Program-made: the position numbers and the translations under genes | The notes under the pieces: model-generated | The model's input: the letters and a program-made list of their open reading frames with translations, nothing else | What the model was told of the DNA's origin: nothing | The model's database searches: none | Shown here: piece by piece, positions 1 to 5,588 of the stretch | Layout of the letters: the number at the start of each line of letters is the position of its first letter | Numbering within the stretch: position 1 is the stretch's first letter | Assembly: GCA_017444165.1 (NCBI GenBank) | Contig: JAFSXH010000037.1 | Coordinates: 1 to 5,588 of the forward strand | Origin: a bacterium | GTDB lineage: Bacteria > Vulcanimicrobiota > Xenobia > Xenobiales > Xenobiaceae | Direction of reading: 5' to 3' | DNA: 5,588 nt

Positions 1-76
1 AACTTTAGGCACAACATACAAAGTTTACAACACAAAAAAACATATAAATCATTTTAGAAGAAAGAATTTTTTGTAA

Positions 77-105
77 TTGTTAATTACTGATTGTTATGTT
101 AAAAT
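77..105 (+). promoter_or_regulatory. Sigma70-type promoter with extended -10, for the exported protein gene
   Basis: A -35 element TTGTTA (77-82) and a -10 element TAAAAT (100-105) are separated by exactly 17 bp. A TG dinucleotide at 97-98 forms an extended -10. The predicted transcription start is near 112, leaving a leader of about 30 nt before the GTG start at 143. This is the best promoter match in the window. The sequence before it (1-76) is AT-rich and shows no gene. Confidence 0.6.
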
Positions 106-142
106 CTACGCAACAGTTAGCTGAAAAGGAAGAAATTTATAG

Positions 143-1240
143 GTGAAAAGAAACCCTCTTCTTATATGTTCTATAGTCCTATTGTTAATTTTGACTTTTC
201 CCAGTTTGGCCGATGTCAACGGTACGGTCGTCAGCGTAAAAGATGGTGAAATAACTATAGATCGCGGATCGGCCGACAATGTAACTCCAGGCACACATTG
301 GCAAGTGTACCGCAACGGTAAAAAAAAGGCAGAATTAGAAGCAGTTTTAGTAGACGAATATAATTCTCACTTGAAGCTCGTTTCTGGAGATGAAGTTAAA
401 GTTGGCGATAAAGTTGTCAGCAAGGATGTGTCTTTGAAGAACAAACTGGAGGCTACTACTATCAGTAGCAATCAGATCTCTGTCAACGAAGACGTTCCTG
501 AAAATCCAGAAATTGTTGACAAATCTAAGGCTAAAAAAGAGAAAAAGAATAAAGTATCCAGAGCAAATAAAGGAAAGATTGAAACAGCGGAGAGTGCTGA
601 AAGTAAATTTAATAAATTGATTCCTGCTCACACAAAAAAAGCGAACTTTTCAGGTGGAACTTCTAAATTGAGGAGAACTTCTGTCGATCCTTACTTGACA
701 ACTAACGCTTTTCTCAATTTTTTTAATAAGCATACTAAACCAGTTTGGCAAAATACTGTTCCTACTGTATTAGACGAAGTTCGTTATAACGTTGGCATGA
801 AGTCTATGCACAAAACGCTCAGTCTCGATGTGGAAGTAACCTGGTGGAGTGAGGATTTAGTAGATGCTTACTCCGATATGATGGCCATGAGAGAAGGGCG
901 CACGAGCATGGAGCAGCGCATAGCTATGCGCAACGGCCTTTATGCCCAAAAAGGTATCGATAAGTTTATCGTCTTCCACATTAAATTAAAAAATGTTGGC
1001 AAAGAGAACGTACAGATTGAGCCTTTCCATTGGCACGCTTATCTTGTGGATGATCAAGGTAATAATGTCAAAGCTGAACGTTATGATCAAATTTTGGATA
1101 AGGCTTTAGTTCCTGGACAAGAGACTGAGGGCAATATCTATTTCTTAAAGTATGATGCCTCAGGCAGAAACTTCTCTGGTTCTCACGTAACGCTAGTTTT
1201 AGAAGACATTTTAACTGAACGACAGACTATGAAATTTTAG
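143..1240 (+). CDS. Exported protein of unknown function with N-terminal SH3/FlgT-C-like and C-terminal Ig-like beta domains
   Basis: I do not recognise this 365-aa protein as a named family. Residues 1-23 form a signal peptide: Lys-Arg at the start, a hydrophobic core (6-19), and an S-L-A site cutting before Asp24. Residues 24-96 form a small beta domain (VNGTVVSVKDGEITIDRG, then VTPGTHWQVY, then KVGDKVVS). This pattern resembles the SH3-like repeats seen in FlgT C-terminal-type domains. Residues 97-160 are a Lys-rich, low-complexity linker with a basic cluster at 127-145. Residues 210-365 look like an Ig-like sandwich of DUF4352 type (FIVFHIKLKNVGKENVQI, then LVPGQETEGNIYFL). The protein is probably periplasmic or surface-associated and binds something, since no enzyme motif is visible. 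The start is GTG: a TAG codon at 140-142 blocks any in-frame extension, and AAAGGAAG (125-132) is the ribosome binding site. Domain assignments are by eye. Confidence 0.85.
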   Translation: MKRNPLLICSIVLLLILTFPSLADVNGTVVSVKDGEITIDRGSADNVTPGTHWQVYRNGKKKAELEAVLVDEYNSHLKLVSGDEVKVGDKVVSKDVSLKNKLEATTISSNQISVNEDVPENPEIVDKSKAKKEKKNKVSRANKGKIETAESAESKFNKLIPAHTKKANFSGGTSKLRRTSVDPYLTTNAFLNFFNKHTKPVWQNTVPTVLDEVRYNVGMKSMHKTLSLDVEVTWWSEDLVDAYSDMMAMREGRTSMEQRIAMRNGLYAQKGIDKFIVFHIKLKNVGKENVQIEPFHWHAYLVDDQGNNVKAERYDQILDKALVPGQETEGNIYFLKYDASGRNFSGSHVTLVLEDILTERQTMKF

Positions 1241-1269
1241 AAACGACTCATAATACAAATTGTAAATAT

Positions 1270-1298
1270 TTGCTATTATGCTAGATTGTGGTTATCAT
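1270..1298 (+). promoter_or_regulatory. Candidate sigma70-type promoter for the BsuPI-like gene
   Basis: TTGCTA (1270-1275) and TATCAT (1293-1298) are separated by 17 bp in the 88-bp gap between the first two genes. The predicted start is near 1305. The elements are moderate matches in AT-rich DNA, so chance is possible. No terminator was seen between the two genes, so they may also share the upstream promoter. Confidence 0.35.
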
Positions 1299-1328
1299 AT
1301 CCATTAAAAATTACGTTTGGAGTAACAT

Positions 1329-1955
1329 ATGGGAAATATAATAAATATTATGTCTGCCGACGCTCCCAAAGCAAAAGATGAAGAGAAAAATACTCCCGTG
1401 ATCCCTCGCGTGCGCAAAAGTGCGAGGAACCTACATGAGGGACGCTCCGACATAAAAGCTATAATCTTTGTGGTTGGAGCTTTGTTTGTTCTGTTTATGC
1501 TGATAGCTCAGTATTCTATCTCTTCGCAGTTGCCATCTATCGGTAACGAGGCCAATCAATCTGGAGATGGCCTTTATTACACTATGAGAATATCGAACAG
1601 CCGCGTTGCGGGTGAACCCGTGATGTTGATGATGTCAGTGACAAATACTTCTGGAGTAACTAAAACTTTAGACTTCAGCAAAGATACTCAGATAGATTTC
1701 ATAGTACAGAACAAAATCAATATGTTCTTCAATGAGATTCCTGTGGAAGTTTGGCGTTATTCCAAGACGATGAATAAATCGAAAATCAACAAGAATGTAA
1801 AGAAGAGCATGACTATACTGCCTAACGAGGAGAAAGTCTTTTCCGTAAAGTGGAATCAGACTGATAACAATGGCGAAAATGTCCAAGGCGGCAAGTATAT
1901 CATAACTGGAGAGATCAACACCTCAAAAGGCCCAAGAAACTTGAAGATAGGCTAA
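1329..1955 (+). CDS. Membrane-anchored BsuPI-domain protein (putative proteinase inhibitor-like)
   Basis: This 208-aa protein has a basic cytoplasmic N-terminus (residues 1-41), one transmembrane helix (about 42-60) and an extracytoplasmic C-terminal domain (about 82-205), so it should be a type II membrane protein. The C-terminal domain matches the BsuPI pattern (intracellular proteinase inhibitor of Bacillus subtilis). It has a Q-x-D-F strand (121-124), the hallmark EVWRYS (140-145), LPNEEK (164-169), a tryptophan near the end (W175) and GGKYIITG (187-194). The family founder inhibits a serine protease inside the cell. Membrane-anchored relatives are more likely general interaction or assembly domains, so inhibition is only inferred. 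The ATG at 1329 is chosen because GGAG (1319-1322) sits 6 nt upstream; a later ATG at 1350 has no such site. It follows the exported protein gene on the same strand and precedes rnpB. Confidence 0.85.
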   Translation: MGNIINIMSADAPKAKDEEKNTPVIPRVRKSARNLHEGRSDIKAIIFVVGALFVLFMLIAQYSISSQLPSIGNEANQSGDGLYYTMRISNSRVAGEPVMLMMSVTNTSGVTKTLDFSKDTQIDFIVQNKINMFFNEIPVEVWRYSKTMNKSKINKNVKKSMTILPNEEKVFSVKWNQTDNNGENVQGGKYIITGEINTSKGPRNLKIG

Positions 1956-2022
1956 TCTTTTCTGCGAAGGTGTTCTGCAGGAAGTTACCCCCTCTAAGGG
2001 AATCAGCGGTGCGTCTGTTTTT
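1956..2022 (+). other. GC-rich spacer before rnpB, no clear promoter
   Basis: This 67-bp spacer is clearly richer in G and C than the other gaps in the window. It contains a small possible hairpin (TTACCC at 1985-1990 with GGGAA at 1998-2002) and a CTGCAG palindrome (1974-1979). I found no -35/-10 pair at a sensible distance from the rnpB 5' end. It may be the 5' part of a longer rnpB precursor. Confidence 0.3.
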
Positions 2023-2394
2023 GGCGTGAGATGGGTGATCGCGGATATGTAAAAGTATCTGAGGAAAGTCCGGGCTCCGTAGGGCAGGGTGCTGGATAAC
2101 GTCCAGTAGGGGTAACCCTCAGGATAGTGCCACAGAAATGTTAGACCGCCTCTTCGCATAAAAACGAAGCGGTAAGGGTGCAACGGCGGGGTAAGAGCCC
2201 ACCAGCGAAGTGGAGACATTTCGGCTAGGTAAACCCCACCTGGAGCAAGATCGACAGGAGGTACATTCTTGAAGTGTCCGATGGCCCGTCGGTTCCCTCC
2301 TTAAAGGATCGCTAGAGGAGCATAGCGATATGTTTCACAGATAAATGGTCGCCTTCCAATTTTGGAAACAGAACCCGGCTTACAGTCTCACGCT
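2023..2394 (+). ncRNA. rnpB: RNase P RNA, bacterial type A
   Basis: This is the catalytic RNA of ribonuclease P, which removes 5' leaders from precursor tRNAs. The universal P4 halves are both present: GAGGAAAGTCCGGGCTC (2061-2077) and ACAGAACCCGGCTTAC (2368-2383). Other conserved blocks are GGGCAGGGTGC (2082-2092), the GGTAAGGGTG to GTAAGAGCCCACC region (2171-2203) and GGTAAACCCCACC (2228-2240). Helices I could draw by hand are P1 (2023-2031 with 2386-2394), P2 (2034-2040 with 2347-2353), a short P3 hairpin (2042-2048 with 2055-2061), P16 (2256-2261 with 2296-2301) and P17 (2278-2281 with 2289-2292). The P17 loop GCCC (2284-2287) can pair with GGGC (2082-2085) to form P6, which is typical of type A. 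The ends are set by P1, so the mature ends may differ by a few bases. P3 is much shorter than in E. coli, and the L15 strand lacks GGU (see findings). No promoter or classical terminator was identified. Confidence 0.97.
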
Positions 2395-2406
2395 CTATTT
2401 CACAAG

Positions 2407-2431
2407 TTTAGGCATGATGTGCCATGCCAAA
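2407..2431 (+). repeat. Inverted repeat between rnpB and the metallopeptidase gene
   Basis: GGCATG (2411-2416) and CATGCC (2423-2428) form a perfect 6-bp stem around a 6-nt loop. TTT (2407-2409) and AAA (2429-2431) extend it past one bulged A. No T tract follows, so it is not a standard intrinsic terminator. It could be a 3' end or processing signal for rnpB, an operator, or a leader hairpin for the next gene. Confidence 0.4.
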
Positions 2432-2458
2432 GATAACAGAAATCTTAAGGAGAATTAA

Positions 2459-4084
2459 ATGCGTTTAACAAGTAGATTGCTTCTAGGTTTGGCTTGTTCG
2501 GTGTTATGCCTAACTACCTTCGGTTGCGGCAATGACAGTAACGATAACTGGAGTCCGACTAGGGATGGACAGAACTTTTACGTCAATAACTTTAGCCAAG
2601 AAGACAGTGCTGTAGTCTTTTTGAGTAATGCCAGCAATATGGAAAACGATTATGACGATTATTTTATCACTACCAACAAACAGCCGTCCGTTTATACAGA
2701 GCGAGACACTAATAGCAATGCTAAGGTAGATCTGGATACGGATAAGATCGGTCCTCACGATCTCACTCATATATTAATGAGAGATGTGAAAGACAGACTA
2801 GAGAAAAAAGCGGTCAATGCCAAGGTAGATGCAAACTACAAGATCACTCCTAACACCAAGTATACCGATATGGCTAAAGGTGAAGAGATCGAGATTAATG
2901 TTGTCACTAGTCTGAACAAATTTACAAAGAAGAAAGTTAGGAAGATAGTTGATAACGATGAAACTACTTCTATCTTAGTCTTTGCCGAAGTTGACGATGA
3001 AGGTTATGCCAGTATGAGCAACAGTCGCGCCAAAGAGATCGACAGAGCCTTCGGTGTCAACAATCCTTACTCCGCAGATGGATCTTCCATATACGATACA
3101 GTACGCAATACCTTTGGTAAAGAGTTGACCCCTGGTCTAGATGGCGAGAAGAAGATTATCATCGTTGCTCTCTACAACGATACTATAAGCGGCAAAAATA
3201 CGGGAAACAAAGTCTACGGGTATTTCTACGCTGTCGATGAATTTTCTGCCAAAGACGAGCCTTACAGTAATGAGGGTGAGATCCTCTACATGAATGCCGA
3301 AGAGGACGACTATAATTTCTATTCTACTATGGCACATGAGTTCCAGCACATGTGTTGCTTCAACCAGAAGTACATCCGCTATGGAAGTTATGATGGTTCC
3401 ATGGAAGACACTTGTATCAATGAAGGTATGTCGCAGTTGTCTGAAGATATAAATGGATTCGGCATGTACCCCAATCCAAACACTTCAGAAATAAATAATT
3501 ACCTCATTTCAACCTCCACCTCTTACTTAAAATCCCCTGAAGCCTATTCATTTAACGATGAATCCTTCTCCAATAGGCAGGGAGATTATGGTCAATCTTA
3601 TTTGTTAGCAAGATATGTCGCTGATCGCTTTGGAATAGATGCCATCACTGAGCTCTGTACTAGCAAAAAAGTCAGCAAGTTAAACTTCACCGACACTTTA
3701 AGAATCGACTTCAAAGAGTTGTTCCACGATTTTGGTGTTACCAATTGCGTTGATCATTACAACAATGTGGAGAACAAGTATAACTACACCTCCATATCTC
3801 TCTTTGATCTTCCCTACACTGCTCAAGGGTTAGTCGGTGGTCAGTATCACCACGCCTACGCACAGTATCCGTATAAGGGGCTCTCTAACAATTATCGCCT
3901 CATGTGCTGGACGAACAGTTATTACCGTTATGTCTTTGATAATGATTTAGATCAATTGCACGTAACTATCAGCAAGAGTAACAATGCCAGTGACTCTATG
4001 AATAACATTTTGATACTGAACAGAAATGCTGGAATAGTTGGTGAGAACAGCATTTTGAGACAGATCGTCAACAGTAGTAATTAA
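2459..4084 (+). CDS. M30 (hyicolysin-like) zinc metallopeptidase, probable lipoprotein
   Basis: This 541-aa protein is predicted to be a secreted zinc peptidase. The motif MAHEFQHM gives zinc ligands H293 and H297 with catalytic E294. INEGMSQLSED follows 24 residues later, with E322 as the likely third ligand. The HEFQHM...NEG...ED layout, with the upstream segments IIIVALYND, YGYF and SNEGEILYMNAE, is typical of the M30 hyicolysin-like group. Residues 1-22 form a signal sequence ending in L-T-T-F-G before Cys23. This looks like a lipoprotein site, although Thr at -3 and Phe at -2 are not consensus. Residues 24-160 are hydrophilic and may be a propeptide or spacer. The catalytic region spans about 165-440, followed by a Tyr-rich, probably beta-rich tail. 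AAGGAG (2447-2452) lies 6 nt before the ATG. It lies downstream of rnpB on the same strand and ends just before a strong terminator. The substrate is unknown. Confidence 0.88.
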   Translation: MRLTSRLLLGLACSVLCLTTFGCGNDSNDNWSPTRDGQNFYVNNFSQEDSAVVFLSNASNMENDYDDYFITTNKQPSVYTERDTNSNAKVDLDTDKIGPHDLTHILMRDVKDRLEKKAVNAKVDANYKITPNTKYTDMAKGEEIEINVVTSLNKFTKKKVRKIVDNDETTSILVFAEVDDEGYASMSNSRAKEIDRAFGVNNPYSADGSSIYDTVRNTFGKELTPGLDGEKKIIIVALYNDTISGKNTGNKVYGYFYAVDEFSAKDEPYSNEGEILYMNAEEDDYNFYSTMAHEFQHMCCFNQKYIRYGSYDGSMEDTCINEGMSQLSEDINGFGMYPNPNTSEINNYLISTSTSYLKSPEAYSFNDESFSNRQGDYGQSYLLARYVADRFGIDAITELCTSKKVSKLNFTDTLRIDFKELFHDFGVTNCVDHYNNVENKYNYTSISLFDLPYTAQGLVGGQYHHAYAQYPYKGLSNNYRLMCWTNSYYRYVFDNDLDQLHVTISKSNNASDSMNNILILNRNAGIVGENSILRQIVNSSN

Positions 4085-4100
4085 TTGATAAATTAATTAT

Positions 4101-4138
4101 AAAAAAAGCTCCTCGTAAATAGACGGGGAGCTTTTTTT
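4101..4138. terminator. Bidirectional intrinsic terminator between convergent genes
   Basis: AGCTCCTCG (4107-4115) pairs with CGGGGAGCT (4124-4132) with one G-U pair, around an 8-nt loop. A run of seven A (4101-4107) precedes the stem and a run of seven T (4132-4138) follows it. It therefore works as a U-tailed hairpin on either strand. It lies in the 73-bp gap between the stop codons of the metallopeptidase gene (plus) and the membrane protein gene (minus), and should end both transcripts. Confidence 0.92.
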
Positions 4139-4157
4139 ATAATTTTAGTGAACTCCC

Positions 4158-5288
4158 TTAGAACTGCACTCCCTCATTTTTTCGATTATTTTTCTTAGAA
4201 GCTACTGTAAGAAAGTGCTGTATATCGGCAACTATATAGTCAGCCACTTCAAGTTGTGACAATTTTAGAGAGATTATTTCGCTATCACTAACAAAAACAA
4301 TGTAGCTCCCAGAACTGCTCTTGTGTACCAATACATCTTCTAGATCATCTAAAAAAATATTGTGAGTTACATAAGGGAATTCCCAAATCTGCTTTTTGAC
4401 ATCCAATTTTTCACCGCTAATTTTTACCAAATTACTATAACCAGATTGAATTGTTAAAATAATTACAAAGAGGAGAAAAACACCGTAAAAAAATGTCCAA
4501 TCGCCACTTTTCATAGCTCCACTAAACAGAGAAAAACGCTCATTAGCCTCACCAAAAATAGGAGACAGACTCAACACAGCCACCAACACAGCCATAGTGA
4601 TCAACTCATTGAATAAACCTGAAATTCCCCATTGATATAATCTCCCTGTTCCACCATCAATATCAGAAATATCTACAGAACAATTTTCAGGACGAACAGG
4701 ATGTTCACTAACTAACTCTGGATACTTTTTAGCTCTAAGTTTATAAGGCAAATCGACATCCTCATAACTCATCTCTATACTTCTTGAAGTTTCAGACACC
4801 ATCAAAAGATTGCATTGCATAGACTTGACTAAAAATTCGGCTATATCTTTACTCACTCTCATATCATCAAAACGGCAATCAAGCATGTATTGATAACGAC
4901 CATCGATCAAAACTATTTCAAAAATATCGCTAACATGTACACCTTTGCTCTTCTCAGAGATATTCAAGCGAATTTTAGCCCCTTCTGCAAATGAATAAGA
5001 GATATTTGGTCCCCAAAGACCATCACGAATCTCAATACTTCCAGATTTACCTTGATAATTTACACGAATAGTTTTCCTAGAAGCATTTATAACTATAAAT
5101 CCCAGAGCAATTGTAATTAATGAAATTATAAGACCCAAAAACCAATCAACTTCCTGCGAACGCAAAATTAATTTACTGAATATGTAATAGATAGGAATCC
5201 CACCCACAATCCCAGTAAATATCAAAAATATTCCTAAATCGCGTCCCTTATTACTTTTTACAGTTAAAACATCAGTATCTTTTGACAA
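4158..5288 (-). CDS. Four-helix membrane protein with duplicated 2TM plus PH-like units, function unknown
   Basis: I do not recognise a named family for this 376-aa protein. Predicted transmembrane helices lie at about 18-41, 50-68, 225-245 and 264-282. Each pair is followed by a soluble beta-rich domain ending in an amphipathic helix, at about 71-160 and 286-363. Both soluble parts run strand, aromatic turn (GLWGPNISYSF or IWEFPYVTHNIF), strands, then a hydrophobic strand (FEIVLIDGRYQYML or YIVFVSDSEIISL) and a final helix (SKDIAEFL or ADIQHFL). This is the layout of bacterial PH-like domains next to paired helices, and suggests an internal duplication. A charged linker (165-222) joins the halves. 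The start is TTG at 5288, with AGGA 9 nt upstream on the minus strand (5301-5298); no nearby ATG would keep helix 1. It converges on the metallopeptidase gene and diverges from the YchF-like gene. No catalytic motif was seen. Confidence 0.8.
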   Translation of the reverse strand: MSKDTDVLTVKSNKGRDLGIFLIFTGIVGGIPIYYIFSKLILRSQEVDWFLGLIISLITIALGFIVINASRKTIRVNYQGKSGSIEIRDGLWGPNISYSFAEGAKIRLNISEKSKGVHVSDIFEIVLIDGRYQYMLDCRFDDMRVSKDIAEFLVKSMQCNLLMVSETSRSIEMSYEDVDLPYKLRAKKYPELVSEHPVRPENCSVDISDIDGGTGRLYQWGISGLFNELITMAVLVAVLSLSPIFGEANERFSLFSGAMKSGDWTFFYGVFLLFVIILTIQSGYSNLVKISGEKLDVKKQIWEFPYVTHNIFLDDLEDVLVHKSSSGSYIVFVSDSEIISLKLSQLEVADYIVADIQHFLTVASKKNNRKNEGVQF

Positions 5289-5402
5289 TTTTTATTATCC
5301 TACAAACTAAAAAAAATATAATAATGTGAGTTAATTAAGTGCTTAGTAAAACCTTCCCATAAGGAGGACGGATTAAAATTCAAACAGAAAAGTAAAAGTA
5401 TT
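5289..5402. promoter_or_regulatory. Divergent intergenic region with weak promoter candidates
   Basis: This spacer must serve two genes reading outward. On the plus strand a perfect TATAAT (5317-5322) could be a -10 for the YchF-like gene, but no -35 lies at normal spacing; a TTGACA at 5282-5287 is 29 bp away, which is too far. On the minus strand CATTAT with an upstream TTTACT at 18-bp spacing is a weak candidate for the membrane protein gene. Both are only suggestive in such AT-rich DNA. Confidence 0.3.
5352..5368 (+). promoter_or_regulatory. Strong Shine-Dalgarno-like motif in a possible hairpin, far from the start codon
   Basis: AAGGAGGA (5361-5368) is the strongest ribosome-binding sequence in the window, yet it lies 34 nt before the ATG at 5403, and no good site lies directly before that ATG. 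CCTTC (5352-5356) can pair with GGAGG (5363-5367) around a 6-nt loop, so the motif may be partly masked. It could be a ribosome standby or leader element, or chance. Confidence 0.3.
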
Positions 5403-5588
5403 ATGGCACTTTCAATAGGTATTACAGGATTAACTCAATCTGGAAAATCAACTTTGTTTAAATCGCTAACTTGTCTATCTGAAGCAGATGTTACGGGAAA
5501 AAAACAGCCTTTAGCTCGCGTTTCCGTCCCAGATGATAGATTATGGCAACTTTCAGCTATATTTAACCCTAAAAAAACTACTCCAGCT
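5403..5588 (+). CDS. YchF-like P-loop GTPase/ATPase, 5' part only (cut by window edge)
   Basis: The first 62 codons of a gene run off the right edge. The protein opens with MALSIGITGLTQSGKSTLFK, whose Walker A (G1) motif spans residues 9-17. The stretch VSVPDDRLWQLSAIFNPKKTTPA (residues 40-62) matches the switch region of YchF/Obg-type nucleotidases, where YchF usually reads VPDERL, then LA, IF, PKK. YchF proteins bind ribosomes and usually prefer ATP over GTP. In classical YchF the P-loop reads GLPNVGKST; here it is GLTQSGKST, so this may be a YchF-like paralog (DUF933-type) rather than the housekeeping copy. The ATG at 5403 fits the family N-terminus. The frame is open back to a TAA at 5322-5324 but has no ATG, GTG or TTG before 5403. 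The ribosome binding site is unclear. Confidence 0.85.
   Translation, partial: MALSIGITGLTQSGKSTLFKSLTCLSEADVTGKKQPLARVSVPDDRLWQLSAIFNPKKTTPA

Noticed and set aside
1..25. AACTTT and AAAGTT inverted repeat at the left edge
   Set aside because: A 6-bp AT-rich match across a 13-nt loop is expected by chance here, and there is no linked gene or T tract.
347..631. 94-codon minus-strand open frame inside the first gene
   Set aside because: It is antisense to a gene with clear signal peptide and domain structure; the Phe/Leu-rich product reflects the Lys-rich linker read backwards.
1944..1961. Small hairpin AAGAT/ATCTT with four T at the end of the BsuPI-like gene
   Set aside because: A 5-bp AT-rich stem overlapping the stop codon with only four T is too weak to call a terminator.
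1956..2022. Possible SRP RNA, tmRNA or tRNA in the spacer before rnpB
   Set aside because: None of the conserved SRP tetraloop, tmRNA or tRNA T-loop sequences is present.
1923..2219. 98-codon minus-strand open frame across the rnpB 5' half
   Set aside because: It is antisense to a clearly structured RNA gene, its translation is low-complexity in Pro, Arg and Trp, and it has no supporting ribosome binding site or family match.
5282..5287. Perfect TTGACA -35 consensus on the plus strand
   Set aside because: The nearest good -10 (5317-5322) is 29 bp away, and no acceptable -10 lies at 16-18 bp spacing; it overlaps the start of the minus-strand gene and is probably chance.

Overview
The window reads as a low-GC, AT-rich bacterial chromosome segment. 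It encodes one structural RNA and five proteins, one of them cut by the right edge. A secreted protein with a cleavable signal peptide, a probable lipoprotein and a type A RNase P RNA fit a Gram-negative-type or deep-branching bacterium. I cannot place it in a phylum from sequence alone. I see no mobile element, CRISPR array, tRNA or phage gene.

Layout: positions 1-142 hold a good sigma70-type promoter. A plus-strand series follows. First is a 365-aa exported protein of unknown function (143-1240). Second is a membrane-anchored 208-aa protein with a BsuPI-like domain (1329-1955). Third is the RNase P RNA gene rnpB (about 2023-2394). Fourth is a 541-aa M30-type zinc metallopeptidase, probably a lipoprotein (2459-4084). 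A hairpin terminator with A and T tracts on both sides (4101-4138) separates this series from a minus-strand gene for a four-helix membrane protein with an internal duplication (5288-4158). A 114-bp divergent spacer then leads to the start of a YchF-like P-loop nucleotidase (5403 onward).

Working together: the three plus-strand proteins all act outside the cytoplasm, and two of them end in an Ig-like beta domain, so this looks like a small cell-envelope cluster with rnpB inserted in it. The BsuPI-like protein and the metallopeptidase lie either side of rnpB, and no convincing promoter was found for either rnpB or the peptidase gene. Read-through from upstream and processing of rnpB out of a longer transcript are therefore possible, but unproven.

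Most of the window is ordinary. The points most worth a second look are an RNase P RNA that seems to lack the GGU motif used to bind tRNA 3' CCA, the duplicated 2TM plus PH-like membrane protein, the BsuPI/metallopeptidase neighbourhood, and the odd leader and P-loop of the YchF-like gene.
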